DNA of 64,000 nucleotides from Acetobacteraceae bacterium (lineage in GTDB: Bacteria; Pseudomonadota; Alphaproteobacteria; Acetobacterales; Acetobacteraceae), in the NCBI GenBank assembly GCA_030041375.1, contig JASHOA010000074.1:1-64000 (forward strand), read 5' to 3'. Under the pieces are notes generated by a model that saw only the letters and a list, made by a program, of their open reading frames with translations, ran no database searches and was not told the DNA's origin. Shown here piece after piece: positions 1 to 8,186 of this stretch. The position numbers were made by a program, and so were the translations under genes. The number at the start of each line of letters is the position of its first letter. Positions within the stretch are counted from its first letter, which is position 1.

Positions 1-31
1 CTGGTCACGGTTGAACGGTACGAAGTTCGAC

Positions 32-54
32 ATAGCTGGATGCTATCCAGCTAT
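32..54. repeat. Perfect 10-bp stem-loop
   Basis: The arms ATAGCTGGAT and ATCCAGCTAT are perfect inverted copies around a 3-base loop (GCT). There is no T-run on either side, so a rho-independent terminator is not supported. The gene upstream lies outside the window, so a 3'-end stabilising hairpin for that gene is possible but cannot be judged. The remainder of 1-453 holds two repeat elements (89-244) and about 200 bases without a recognisable feature. Confidence 0.6.
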
Positions 55-88
55 CGAGAATTTGGGTACCCCCCAATCCGACACGCTG

Positions 89-196
89 CTAGAGCAATTT
101 CCGTTCGCCATGGCTCACGGCAACTGCTCTAGCTCTTTGTTTTGGCGAGCATCTTCACGCGATCAGCCGATTCCGTCTGATCGCGATCTGCTCTAG
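89..196 (+). repeat. Dispersed repeat, family A (copy 1)
   Basis: A 108-bp element that starts CTAGAGCA and ends TGCTCTAG, i.e. with 8-bp perfect terminal inverted repeats. The first 44 bases (89-132) are themselves a near-palindrome centred on CCATGG. A second copy at 1956-2060 matches over almost its whole length with few changes. It has no coding capacity. The function is unknown; a non-autonomous mobile or REP-like sequence is the likeliest reading. Confidence 0.8.
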
Positions 197-244
197 CCCG
201 CGATCGCCCGAGGCGGAATCGTCGGAGGGCGCGAATCGCGGGCT
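193..244 (+). repeat. Dispersed repeat, module D (copy 1)
   Basis: About 50 bases running from CTAGCCCGCGATCGC to AATCGCGGGCT, an imperfect palindrome with GCGATCGC in one arm and a central GGCGGAATCGTCGGAGGG block. It shares its first CTAG with the end of the family A element. Other copies are at 2111, 8706, 13195, 17307, 19998 and 47464. This copy lacks the B palindrome that usually accompanies it. Confidence 0.8.
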
Positions 245-453
245 TGATCAAGCGGCGAACGGATACGAAACAGGAACATCGTTGGGCACGCAACGATCAC
301 CTGCACGGCACCCTTTCCCAGAACTCCGTTGCCCTGGCACGGAAACAGGCCGTTCGGATTCAGCCGCGGATGGCAAACACCTTGCCGCCAGGGACGGTTC
401 GGCTGCCAGTATCGGAGGGACCGGGACGCCGGGCGCCCCGCGCCGCGTGCTCT

Positions 454-723
454 TCAGACGGCCTTCTTGAGAGAAGGTGATGCCTTGAAACGGACGGTCT
501 TGCCCGCCTTGACCCGGATCGACTCACCAGTGCGGGGATTGAGCCCCTTGCGCGCCCTGGTCTTTCGCACAGTGAACGTTCCAAAGCTCGGCAACTTGAA
601 CTTCCCGGTCTTTTTCAGTTCCCTGACCACCGCCGCCATCAGTTCGCCGGCGGCACGATTGGCCGCAACGCCGGAGAGATCGGCCGATTCCTGGAGCACC
701 TGGGCTATGAACGCTTTCGACAT
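454..723 (-). CDS. HU-family DNA-binding protein
   Basis: An 89-residue histone-like protein of the HU/IHF family, a dimeric DNA-bending nucleoid protein. The C-terminal half shows the family pattern: GKFKLPSFGTFTV, then the arm region with R-K-T-R-A-R and GLNPRTGE, then the basic end VRFKASPSLKKAV. The length is that of a typical HU. I chose the ATG at 723 because AGAGG precedes it at good spacing; an upstream in-frame ATG at 804 would add a basic 27-residue tail (RKRNMAKPAKRRG) that could be real in some relatives. It stands alone, divergent from murQ. HU alpha/beta and IHF subtypes cannot be told apart here; the FTVRKTRARKGLNPRTGE arm favours HU. Confidence 0.85.
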   Translation of the reverse strand: MSKAFIAQVLQESADLSGVAANRAAGELMAAVVRELKKTGKFKLPSFGTFTVRKTRARKGLNPRTGESIRVKAGKTVRFKASPSLKKAV

Positions 724-877
724 TGCATCCTCTGTTTCCATCAGCGCGCCACGACGTTTCGCGGGCTTCGCCATATTTCGCTTGCGGGTTGCGGCGCTTC
801 GCAAAACTTGCGCCGGCCACGCGTTCTAGTGCAACGTGCCGGATTCGGCTAGTGCTTTCCACACAAATTTTTCGGCG

Positions 878-1798
878 ATGACCGTGCCCCCAACCGCCAC
901 CGAATCTGCTGATGCGCGCTTTGCCGAACTCGATGCCTTCTCGGCAGAGAGCGCGCTTGCCGTGCTCTGGGAATCGCAGCTGGCGGCGGTTGCCGCTGTC
1001 GGCCCCGCCCTGCCGGCCATCGCCGCGGCCGCAAGGGCCGCCGCCGGCCGCCTGGCAACCGGGGGTAGACTTGTCTACACTGGTGCAGGCACATCGGGAC
1101 GCATTGCAGCACAGGACGGGGCAGAGCTTTTCCCGACCTTCGGCTGGCCGGTCGAGCGCACCTTGCTGCTGCCGGCCGGCGGCAGCGAGGCCCTGCTCCG
1201 TGCGGTAGAGAGCGCCGAGGATGACGCCGCTGCGGCCCGGGCCGCGGTGCAAGCCAACGCAATCGGCAGCCCGGATGCCGTGGTGGGGATTGCTGCCAGC
1301 GGCAGCACGCCCTTTACTCTCGCCCTGATCGAGAGAGCGAAAGAGCGAGGCGCGCTGACGATTGGGATCGCCAACAATCCGGCAACGCCGCTGCTTGCCG
1401 CCGCGGAGTTTCCCGTGCTGGCGGAGACCGGCGCCGAGGCGATCGCGGGATCGACCCGCCTCAAGGCCGGCACGGCGCAGAAAGTCATTCTCAATCTCTT
1501 CTCGACTTTGCTCATGATCCAGCTCAATCGTGTCTATCGCGGCCGAATGGTCGATCTCGAGATCACCAGCGCCAAGCTGCAAGGGCGGGCAGTGCGCATC
1601 ATCGCGGATCTCTCCGGCGTCGAGGAGGCCGAAGCGCAAGCACTGCTCACCGCCGCCCGCGGGAGCGTGAAGCGCGCACTGCTGCTTGCCAGGGGCTTGC
1701 AGCCGGAAGCGGCGGATCGCCTGCTCGAGCAGCATCGCGGGAGTGTGCGGGCGGCGCTCGCCGGGCTCGGCGTTCAGCAGGCTCCGAGACGAACGTAA
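878..1798 (+). CDS. murQ: N-acetylmuramic acid 6-phosphate etherase MurQ
   Basis: Cleaves the lactyl ether of MurNAc-6-phosphate to GlcNAc-6-phosphate and D-lactate in cytosolic peptidoglycan recycling. The 306-residue protein is the usual family length. It has a SIS (sugar isomerase) fold with the phosphosugar motif YTGAGTSGR near residue 67, a second loop GIAASGSTPF, and the family signature GSTRLKAGTAQK. The C-terminal helices end in a small UBA-like segment (ARGSVKRALLLARGL). ATG 878 fits the family N-terminus (ADARFAELDAFSAESALAVL); a GTG at 836 in frame would add 14 residues. Neither start has a strong ribosome site. No anmK or sugar PTS gene is adjacent. Confidence 0.93.
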   Translation: MTVPPTATESADARFAELDAFSAESALAVLWESQLAAVAAVGPALPAIAAAARAAAGRLATGGRLVYTGAGTSGRIAAQDGAELFPTFGWPVERTLLLPAGGSEALLRAVESAEDDAAAARAAVQANAIGSPDAVVGIAASGSTPFTLALIERAKERGALTIGIANNPATPLLAAAEFPVLAETGAEAIAGSTRLKAGTAQKVILNLFSTLLMIQLNRVYRGRMVDLEITSAKLQGRAVRIIADLSGVEEAEAQALLTAARGSVKRALLLARGLQPEAADRLLEQHRGSVRAALAGLGVQQAPRRT

Positions 1799-1802
1799 CT
1801 CG

Positions 1803-1959
1803 CTAGGAGCCTGTCCATGTATCCCATACTGACCTTTCGACGTGAAACATTGATTCGTTTGGCCCAACGATGAGATTCTTTTTGACAGACATGAGGACCT
1901 TCTTGCGCAAGCATCTTTCATTTTTCGTTACGTTTGTGATTACTCAGACGAGCTCCTAG
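1803..1959. mobile_element. MITE-like element with 13-bp imperfect terminal inverted repeats
   Basis: The segment begins CTAGGAGCCTGTCC and ends GACGAGCTCCTAG. Comparing one end with the reverse complement of the other gives 11 of 13 matching bases after the shared CTAG. It is AT-richer than the surroundings (runs such as TTCATTTTTCG) and has no open frame. The terminal sequence GAGCCTGTCC and the CTAG flank resemble ends of IS5-family (IS427-like) insertion sequences that target CTAG; that family link is from memory and unverified. It abuts the family A repeat at 1956. Confidence 0.5.
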
Positions 1960-2060
1960 AGCAATGTCCGTTCGCCATGGCTCACGGTGACTCTAGCTTT
2001 TTGTTTTGGCGAGCATCTTCACGCGATCAGCCGATTCTGTCTGATCGCGATCTGCTCTAG
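1956..2060 (+). repeat. Dispersed repeat, family A (copy 2)
   Basis: A near-identical copy of 89-196 in the same orientation, again bounded by CTAGAGCA and TGCTCTAG. It differs by a few substitutions and a small deletion after ACGGT (1986 onward). Its left CTAG is shared with the MITE-like element and its right CTAG with the next B palindrome, so three elements are stacked on shared CTAG tetramers. Confidence 0.8.
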
Positions 2061-2160
2061 ACCCGTGTCGGGCTGACTGTGCAGCCCGACACGGGTCTAG
2101 AGATTTATTTGAGCCCGCGATTCACGCCCTCCGACGATTCCGCCTCGGGCGATCGCGAGC
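2057..2160. repeat. Composite repeat B-D (copy 1)
   Basis: Module B (2057-2100) is a perfect palindrome with 19-base arms starting CTAGACCCGTGTCGGGCTG and a 6-base loop. A short ATTTATTT linker leads to module D (2111-2160) in inverted orientation. Downstream of murQ and of gabD (convergent genes), its hairpins could act as a bidirectional terminator. Other composites are at 13141, 17307, 19998 and 47464. Confidence 0.8.
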
Positions 2161-2270
2161 TAAACGGAGGCGGTCGGGGTTCGCTCCGGCGGCTGCAGCG
2201 CGAGGCCCGGGCAGCTCCGGCCGAGACGGCGCGGGCGGCGGCGAGCCGTCACGCCCTCGCAACGTCCATG

Positions 2271-2294
2271 ACGGCGAGATTGGCCTCTCGCCGT
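2271..2294. terminator. Putative stem-loop terminator
   Basis: The perfect 9-bp arms ACGGCGAGA and TCTCGCCGT enclose a 6-base loop (TTGGCC), with a short TT tract to the right. It lies 74 bases past the gabD stop on the minus strand and faces murQ on the plus strand. The weak T-tract makes the terminator call uncertain. Confidence 0.4.
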
Positions 2295-2367
2295 TTATCG
2301 ATCGGGTGAAAAAAGCACGCTCCGGTTGTTGCGCGCGATGGCGCTAAACCTGGAAAAGGTAAGCGCG

Positions 2368-3801
2368 TCAGGCGCTCGCCTGCGAGACGAACTTGGTGGC
2401 GAGGTAACCCTCGATCGCCTCGAGCCCGCCTTCCGAGCCGTACCCGGAGTCCTTGACCCCCCCGAACGGGACCTCCGGCAGGGCAAGCCCGTGGTGATTG
2501 ATCGAGATCATGCCGCTCTCCACCGCGCCGGCGATCGCGTTCGCGGTCTTGGTGGAACGCGTATAGGCATAGGCGGCAAGACCGTAGGGCAGACGGTTGG
2601 CTTCGGCGACCACCTCATCGAACTCGCGGAACGGAGTGATCATCGCCACCGGGCCAAACGGCTCTTCGTTCATTGCGCGCGCGGTTTTCGGCACATTGGT
2701 GAGCACGGTCGGTTCGAAAAAATAGCCCTTGTTGCCGATCCGCTCGCCGCCCGTGACGAGTTCCGCACCCTTCTGCACCGCATCGGTGATAAATCCTTCC
2801 ATCGCGGCGACGCGCCGCTCATGCGCGAGCGGACCCATTTGCGTCGCCGGATCGAGGCCGTCACCGACCTTCAGTTTTTTGGCGACGGCGACGAAGCGAC
2901 TGACAAAATCGTCGTACAACTTCTCCTGCACCAGGAAGCGCGTGGGCGCGATGCAGACCTGCCCCGCATTGCGGAACTTGCTGGCGGAGAGAATCCTGGC
3001 TGCAGCGTCGAGGTCGGCGTCCTCGAAGACGATCGCAGGGGCGTGCCCGCCGAGCTCCATCGTAACCCGCTTCATGTGGGCCCCGGCCATCGCCGCCAGT
3101 TGCTTGCCGACCGCAGTCGAGCCGGTGAAGGAAATCTTGCGCACCAAAGGATGCGGAATGAGATAGCTCGAAATTTCCGCCGGCACCCCGAAAACAAGAT
3201 TGATGACGCCGGCCGGGACGCCGGCTTCGGTATAGGCGCGCACCAGCTCGGCGCACGAGGCAGGAGTCTCCTCAGGCCCCTTGATGATGATCGAGCAGCC
3301 GGCGGCCAATGCGGCCGAGATTTTTCGCACCGCCTGATTGAGCGGGAAATTCCACGGCGTGAAAGCAGCAACGACGCCGACGGGCTCCTTGATGACAAGC
3401 TGGTAGACGCCCTGCGCGCGCGCCGGAACGACCCGGCCATAGGTCCGGCGCGCCTCCTCGGCGAACCATTCGATGATATCGCCGGCAGCTGTCGTCTCGC
3501 CTTTTGCTTCGGCGAGCGGCTTGCCCTGCTCGGTGGTCATGACGCGTGCGATCGCGTCCACGCGGTCGCGGATCAGGCCGGCTGCCTTGCGCATGATCCT
3601 GGCGCGATCATAGGCGGAGATTTTGCGCCAGGTCTCGAAACCCTTGGCGGCGGCAGCGAGTGCACGATCAAGATCGGCAGCCTCGGCGCGCGCGACGTTG
3701 CCGATCGGCTCGCCGCTTGCCGGGTTGAGGACGGCGATCGTCTTGCCGGCGGCGCTCGCGCTCCAGGCGCCGTCGATAAACAACGAGACGTCAGAATACA
3801 T
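2368..3801 (-). CDS. gabD: NAD(P)-dependent succinate-semialdehyde dehydrogenase-like aldehyde dehydrogenase
   Basis: A 477-residue aldehyde dehydrogenase that oxidises an aldehyde, most likely succinate semialdehyde, with NAD(P)+. Family motifs are in order: FTPWNFPLN near residue 147, the KGPEETP cofactor loop near 174, FTGS near 225, the general base Glu249 in MELGG, the catalytic Cys283 in GQVC, and EEPFGP toward the C-terminus. The KPxEETP-type loop and the overall length agree best with GabD, but related semialdehyde dehydrogenases cannot be excluded. It is monocistronic, with no gabT or regulator next to it. The ATG at 3801 starts the standard N-terminal LFIDGAW strand. Confidence 0.85.
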   Translation of the reverse strand: MYSDVSLFIDGAWSASAAGKTIAVLNPASGEPIGNVARAEAADLDRALAAAAKGFETWRKISAYDRARIMRKAAGLIRDRVDAIARVMTTEQGKPLAEAKGETTAAGDIIEWFAEEARRTYGRVVPARAQGVYQLVIKEPVGVVAAFTPWNFPLNQAVRKISAALAAGCSIIIKGPEETPASCAELVRAYTEAGVPAGVINLVFGVPAEISSYLIPHPLVRKISFTGSTAVGKQLAAMAGAHMKRVTMELGGHAPAIVFEDADLDAAARILSASKFRNAGQVCIAPTRFLVQEKLYDDFVSRFVAVAKKLKVGDGLDPATQMGPLAHERRVAAMEGFITDAVQKGAELVTGGERIGNKGYFFEPTVLTNVPKTARAMNEEPFGPVAMITPFREFDEVVAEANRLPYGLAAYAYTRSTKTANAIAGAVESGMISINHHGLALPEVPFGGVKDSGYGSEGGLEAIEGYLATKFVSQASA

Positions 3802-3960
3802 CAGGTCTTCCTTCCATAATTGGCAGCAAAGGCTCCGGCCCTTGGCGCGATGCAGGCATCATGCGCCGGGCCGGCACGATGGTCGAGGGGAGGCCACATC
3901 AGCCGGCTGGCGCCCGCATGCGATGGTGAAGCGGGCACGATTTGCGGCTATCAACGAGGG

Positions 3961-4362
3961 ATGTCAGCAGCCCGCAGGCCGGCGCTTTCGACACTGGCCC
4001 GGCGCCGCCGCGGCCAGCAGGCCGCCGAGCGCGGCACGGCGGGAGAAGCCCGCGCGATCGCCGTGCTGGAGAACGAAGGCTGGACGATACGCGGCCGGCG
4101 CGTTCGCACCGCAGCCGGGGAAATCGACATCATTGCCGAGAAGGCCGGCCTCATCGTGTTCCTGGAAGTGAAAGCGCGTCCGCGGCTTGCCGAGGCCGCA
4201 GCGGCGCTTTCCGTGAAGCAGCGGGCCAGGCTTCTGAAAGCCGCCGAGATCGTGCTTGCCGGCCATCCCGGCTGGGGGCGGGAGGGTGTCCGCTTCGACG
4301 TGATCGTCGTCGACCGGCACGGCGCCGTGCGCCGGATCAGCGATGCTTTCCGCGAGGAGTAG
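3961..4362 (+). CDS. YraN family (UPF0102) nuclease-like protein
   Basis: A 133-residue member of the YraN/UPF0102 family, which has an endonuclease-like fold; its cellular role is not settled. Family signatures are RGTAGEARAIAVLE, then GEIDIIAEK followed by VFLEVKAR, giving the D-(E)xK-like catalytic arrangement. The start at 3961 has GAGGG directly upstream and leads into the typical short basic N-terminus; an open frame extends back to 3820 without a ribosome site. In many proteobacteria yraN sits beside rsmI; that gene is not here. Confidence 0.85.
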   Translation: MSAARRPALSTLARRRRGQQAAERGTAGEARAIAVLENEGWTIRGRRVRTAAGEIDIIAEKAGLIVFLEVKARPRLAEAAAALSVKQRARLLKAAEIVLAGHPGWGREGVRFDVIVVDRHGAVRRISDAFREE

Positions 4363-4388
4363 CAGAGCCGGCCGATGGACCCGGCGGG

Positions 4389-5561
4389 TCAGCGCTCGAT
4401 GCACATGGCAACGCCCATGCCGCCGCCAATGCAAAGCGTGGCCAGCCCCTTGTGGGCGTTTCTCTTCTGCATCTCGAAGAGCAGCGTGGTCAGGATGCGG
4501 GCGCCCGAAGCACCGATCGGATGGCCGATCGCGATCGCGCCGCCGTTCACGTTCACCTTGCTGGTATCCCAACCCAACTCCTTGTTCACAGCGCAGGCCT
4601 GGGCCGCGAATGCTTCGTTCGCCTCGATCAGATCGAGATCGGCCGCTTTCCATCCGGCACGGGCGAGCGCCTTGCGGCTGGCCGGGATCGGGCCGGTGCC
4701 CATCACCTTGGGGTCGACGCCGGCGGTCGCGAAGGCCGCGATCCGGGCCAGTGGCGTCAGGCCACGCCGGGCCGCCTCCTTGCTGCTCATCACCAGAACC
4801 GCGGCGGCACCGTCATTGAGCCCCGACGCATTGCCCGCCGTCACCGTCCCGTCCTTGCCGAAGGCCGGCTTGAGTTTGGCCATCGATTCGAGGTTGGCGT
4901 CGTGACGGATGTACTCGTCATCTGCGATGACGGTTTCGCCCTTGCGGGTCTTCACCGTGACGGGGGCGATCTCGTCCCGGAAGCGGCCGGACTTTTGAGC
5001 AGCAGAGGCCTTCTGCTGGGAAGCGAGGGCGAAATGGTCCTGCTCCTCGCGGGTAATCTGGTACGCCCGGGCGACGTTATCGGCCGTCGTGCCCATGTGG
5101 TAGCCGTAAAAGACGTCCCACAGGCCATCCTTTATCATGGTGTCCGCGAACCCCACCTCACCCATCTTCGTCCCTGCACGCAGATAGGCGGAGTGCTGGG
5201 CGAGCGTCATGCTTTCCTGGCCGCCGGCGATGACGATCGCGCTCTCTCCGCTGGTGACCTGCTGGGCGGCCAGGGCGACTGCGCGCAATCCCGAGCCACA
5301 CATCTGGTTGACGCCGAAGGCCGTCTTCGAATCGGGGATGCCGGCGGCGCGGGCCGCCTGGCGAGCCGGGTTCATGCCCTGGCCGGCGGTCAGGATCTGA
5401 CCCATGATCACCTCATCCGCCTCGCCCGGCTCGAGCTTCGAGCGGCTGAGCGCGGCCTTGATTGCCACGCAGCCGAGCTCGTGCGCGGGCGTGGTGGCGA
5501 AGGCGCCGCTGAAACTGCCAACCGGCGTGCGGGCCGCCGCTGCGATCACGATGTCGTCCAT
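4389..5561 (-). CDS. phaA: Acetyl-CoA C-acetyltransferase (beta-ketothiolase)
   Basis: Condenses two acetyl-CoA to acetoacetyl-CoA, the first step of PHB synthesis, or runs in reverse. The 390-residue protein shows the thiolase signatures: nucleophilic Cys88 in [10 protein letters not shown], the NEAFAAQ loop, [14 protein letters not shown] with the catalytic His, and the second Cys in CIGGGMG. GAGGGG lies 11 bases before the ATG at 5561. It follows phaC on the same strand after a 59-base gap, so co-transcription is likely and supports a biosynthetic (PhaA) role. No phaB reductase is in the window. The open frame continues upstream of the ATG through the phaC region but carries no family signal there. 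Confidence 0.92.
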   Translation of the reverse strand: MDDIVIAAAARTPVGSFSGAFATTPAHELGCVAIKAALSRSKLEPGEADEVIMGQILTAGQGMNPARQAARAAGIPDSKTAFGVNQMCGSGLRAVALAAQQVTSGESAIVIAGGQESMTLAQHSAYLRAGTKMGEVGFADTMIKDGLWDVFYGYHMGTTADNVARAYQITREEQDHFALASQQKASAAQKSGRFRDEIAPVTVKTRKGETVIADDEYIRHDANLESMAKLKPAFGKDGTVTAGNASGLNDGAAAVLVMSSKEAARRGLTPLARIAAFATAGVDPKVMGTGPIPASRKALARAGWKAADLDLIEANEAFAAQACAVNKELGWDTSKVNVNGGAIAIGHPIGASGARILTTLLFEMQKRNAHKGLATLCIGGGMGVAMCIER

Positions 5562-5620
5562 TGCCGGGCTTCCCCTCTGCGAAAATGATGCGCAAGAACT
5601 TAGTGCCGGGAGAGCCAGGG

Positions 5621-6706
5621 TCAAACGCTGCCGACCCAGTCGCGCAACGGACGCCAGAGCGCAACCTTGGCGGAGGAACCGGCGACCATGCCGATATGGC
5701 CGGCGGCCGGCGTATGCAGAGAGGCGCCGGCGATGAGATCGCCGAGCGGCCGGGCACTTTCCGGCGGCACGATGCGATCCCTCTCCGGCACCGCAATAAA
5801 AGTGGGTCGGCGCAGGCGACGCGGATCGACGGGCAATCCGGCGATCCGCCACGCCAGGCGGCCGGAGGTATTGGCGCCGTACCAGCCGGCCAGGCACTCG
5901 CGGGCGACGGGCGCCGCGAGGGGGATGCCGTCGTTCAGCCAGTCTTCCAGAGCAACGAAGAGACGGGCACGCTCCGAATCGGGGTTGAGCCGCGCGAAGG
6001 CACGATACTTGGCACTGATGCCGAAGGGGTCCAAAGCGGCGAAGAGCATCTGCAGCAGATCGACCGGCAGACCCGCGGTGAAGGCAAGCGCGGGCTCGAA
6101 AATCGGCAACATCCGCCCGAGCAATTTGGCCGTCTCGGCGTTCACGGCGTGAAAATCCCAGGGCGTGGCGAGCAGGGCGAGCGCCTGGATGCGCTCCGGC
6201 CGCCGCAGCGCGAGGGCGAGCGCGAGCAGACCACCCATGCAGTAGCCGGCCAGGATGAGGCGCCGAGGTGCGGCCTCCAGCGCGCGTTCGAGCCTCCCGG
6301 CGACATAATCGGTGAGCGTGAAGCCTCGCTCCGCCTCGCCGGGCCAGCCCCAGTCGAGCAGCAACGGGCGAACACCCTCTTCCCCCAGCCAGCGCAGCAT
6401 CGAGGCGCCCTCGGCGAGGTCGAGCACATACGCGCGGTTGACCAGGCTCGGCACGAACAGCACCGTCGGTGCGCCGCGCTTGCGCCTGCCTCCGTAATCG
6501 AGCAGCCGGGTTTCGCCCTCCGCCCACAGTACCGGCGGCTCCGGCAGGTTGCGCCGGTAGGGATGGCGGCGATAGGCGGCGATACCGGCGATGAGCGCCC
6601 GATCCTGGCGCAGCGCCTCAGCCAGCACCGCGCGAGCGAATGCCGTCTCGTCGGGCCCCCCGGGCCGGCCGAGGCTTGCTGCCAGCCGTGCGGCGGCCTC
6701 TGCCAA
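5621..6706 (-). CDS. phaC: Class III-type poly(3-hydroxyalkanoate) synthase PhaC
   Basis: Polymerises hydroxyacyl-CoA into polyhydroxyalkanoate at the granule surface. It is an alpha/beta hydrolase fold with a lipase-like box GYCMGG whose nucleophile is Cys rather than Ser, the hallmark of PHA synthases. With a TTG start at 6706 the protein has 361 residues and the triad falls at Cys156, Asp310 (VPERDRIVPP) and His337 (AAGHIGM), close to class III PhaC enzymes of about 355 residues. An upstream ATG at 6892 is open but would overlap the neighbouring gene by 275 bases. Even the TTG start overlaps it by 89 bases. The start is uncertain; the identity is well supported. Confidence 0.85.
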   Translation of the reverse strand: MAEAAARLAASLGRPGGPDETAFARAVLAEALRQDRALIAGIAAYRRHPYRRNLPEPPVLWAEGETRLLDYGGRRKRGAPTVLFVPSLVNRAYVLDLAEGASMLRWLGEEGVRPLLLDWGWPGEAERGFTLTDYVAGRLERALEAAPRRLILAGYCMGGLLALALALRRPERIQALALLATPWDFHAVNAETAKLLGRMLPIFEPALAFTAGLPVDLLQMLFAALDPFGISAKYRAFARLNPDSERARLFVALEDWLNDGIPLAAPVARECLAGWYGANTSGRLAWRIAGLPVDPRRLRRPTFIAVPERDRIVPPESARPLGDLIAGASLHTPAAGHIGMVAGSSAKVALWRPLRDWVGSV

Positions 6707-7070
6707 ACGCGTACTCGAGCGCGGCCAGCCGCTCTTCGAGCCCGGCAAGACGCTGATCGAGGCGCTCGAGCGCAGCCATGCGAGGGTCAGGTGCAGAAGC
6801 AGGGGCCGCGGTCCGCGTCTCCTCAGCGGGCCCGGCGTGTCCGCCGGCCCGTTCATGGGCACCGGCGGAAGGTGGGGACGGCACAGAGGCAAGCAGGCTC
6901 GTCATCGCCCCGGCCCAAAGCGAGAGCAGCCGCAACCAAGCCTCCGCGACCTCGCGATCGCCCGCATAGGAGGCAAGCTCGCTCTGCCAGACGGTGATCC
7001 AGTCGCGCGCCAGCGCCTCGATGTCGCTGGCCGCGAACAACGACGAGTCCGCTGCCGGCGCCTCGGTCAT
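6618..7070 (-). CDS. Possible PhaE-like accessory subunit of the PHA synthase
   Basis: A 150-residue protein, first in the phaC-phaA operon. The N-terminal half is helical and tryptophan-rich (ALARDWITVWQSELASY, AWLRLLSLWAGAMTSLL). A Pro/Ala-rich stretch follows, then a short coiled coil (MAALERLDQRLAGLEERL) and a basic tail. Helical N-terminus plus C-terminal coiled coil next to a class III PhaC is what PhaE subunits look like, but this one is much shorter than classical PhaE (about 350 residues) and I see no clear signature. GGAGG stands 11 bases before the ATG at 7070. Alternatives are a phasin-like or unrelated granule protein. Confidence 0.6.
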   Translation of the reverse strand: MTEAPAADSSLFAASDIEALARDWITVWQSELASYAGDREVAEAWLRLLSLWAGAMTSLLASVPSPPSAGAHERAGGHAGPAEETRTAAPASAPDPRMAALERLDQRLAGLEERLAALEYAFGRGRRTAGSKPRPARGARRDGIRSRGAG

Positions 7071-7197
7071 CCTGCATCCATCCTCCAGGTCGGCGGAAGA
7101 TAGCCGCACCGCGCGGGCGGCGGAACATAGAGGCGGTGTGCAAGGGAACCCGGGCGGCGGCGAATCGGTTCGGAATTCCCGTCAGACGCGATCCGCT

Positions 7198-7333
7198 CTA
7201 GTGTGCCGACTCCAACGCTTGGTATCCGTTGATGCGCCGTAGCGATCGACACACTACTCTTTTTTATTTTCCGTGGCCTCGCATCCCCTGTTCGTTTGCT
7301 GCCGGCGGCAGCAAACGGTGGGGGCAGGACACT
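7198..7333 (-). repeat. Dispersed repeat, family C (copy 1, inverted)
   Basis: This 136-bp element is the reverse complement of those at 11610 and 47648. It contains the palindrome GTTTGCTGCCGGCGGCAGCA(AAC), a short AT-rich joint, and a second hairpin whose ends are GTGTGCCGAC-type. CTAG marks the left end; the right end is CACT. It fills most of the divergent region between the phaE-like gene and phaR, so it probably influences or carries one of those promoters. Confidence 0.8.
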
Positions 7334-7364
7334 GGCATAGCCGGGCGGTCGAGGAAGGGCAGAG

Positions 7365-8009
7365 ATGTCGGAAACCCCTGAACACGAGACGAGCACGCCG
7401 GAAGGCAAGGAAATGCCGCCGGTGGTGGTCAAGAAATATGCCAACCGTCGCCTCTACAATACCGAGAGCTCCAGCTACATCACCCTCGACACGCTGGCGG
7501 AGATGGTGCGCGGCGGGCGGGATTTCGTGGTCTATGACGCCAAGACCGGAGAGGACATCACCCGCGGGGTACTGACGCAGATCATCGTCGAAGAAGAGAA
7601 CAAGGGCCGTGCGCTCCTGCCGACCAGCTTCCTCCGCCACCTGATCGCCTTCTATGGGGACTCGCTGCAGAATCTTGTTCCTCGCTATCTCGACCAAGCG
7701 ATGGCCAACTTCGCCCGCCAGCAGCAGGACATACGGCTGGCCATGCAGCAGACCATGGGCAACCTGTTTCCCTTCAACATGGAGGAGATGGGGCGCCAGA
7801 TGGAGCGTGCGATGACCCTGTTCTCTCCCTTTTACAGGCCGCCGGGATCTGCGACGCCGGATGCGGCGCACGGAGCGGAGCAGGCGGAACATGAGGTCGA
7901 GATGTTGCGTGCCGAGGTGGCAGAGTTGCGCCGGCAACTCGCCGATGCACGCAGAGAGCGAGGCGGAAGCGGCGGGAAAATTCCCGCTGGGAGCGGGAAA
8001 AGCCCCTGA
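7365..8009 (+). CDS. phaR: PHA synthesis repressor PhaR
   Basis: A transcriptional repressor of PHA genes that also binds polymer granules, which titrates it away when PHB accumulates. The 214-residue protein has the conserved N-terminal PHB/PHA accumulation DNA-binding domain: VVVKKYANRRLYNTESSSYI, then GRDFVVYDAKTGEDITRGVL. The PHB_acc domain follows around residues 75-125 (LIAFYGDSLQNLVPRYLDQ), and a C-terminal coiled coil (VEMLRAEVAELRRQLADAR). It is divergent from phaE-like/phaC/phaA, which it is expected to regulate. A perfect 7-bp hairpin (GCGGGAA/TTCCCGC, 7972-7987) lies in the last codons and may help termination. Confidence 0.95.
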   Translation: MSETPEHETSTPEGKEMPPVVVKKYANRRLYNTESSSYITLDTLAEMVRGGRDFVVYDAKTGEDITRGVLTQIIVEEENKGRALLPTSFLRHLIAFYGDSLQNLVPRYLDQAMANFARQQQDIRLAMQQTMGNLFPFNMEEMGRQMERAMTLFSPFYRPPGSATPDAAHGAEQAEHEVEMLRAEVAELRRQLADARRERGGSGGKIPAGSGKSP

Positions 8010-8186
8010 CGCTTCGGTCAGCCTGCTGCTTCCAATCGCAGGTCGAGGTCAGCGCGGGACCTGGAAGCTTTTTGCGGGTCGGCTGAAATTTGCGACAGCG
8101 ATCAATTTTTCGCGGCTGGGACGGATTGTTCTTGCGCCGGCTGCGCTCTCTCGCGAGAAGCAATTAAGAATTGAGGGAGTGCGGGG

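Noticed and set aside
4389-6527. A single long minus-strand frame that would fuse phaA to an upstream 320-codon extension.
   Set aside because: The extension reads the phaC region in another frame with no family signal; the thiolase has its own ATG at 5561 with GAGGGG upstream, and the synthase triad is in the overlapping frame.
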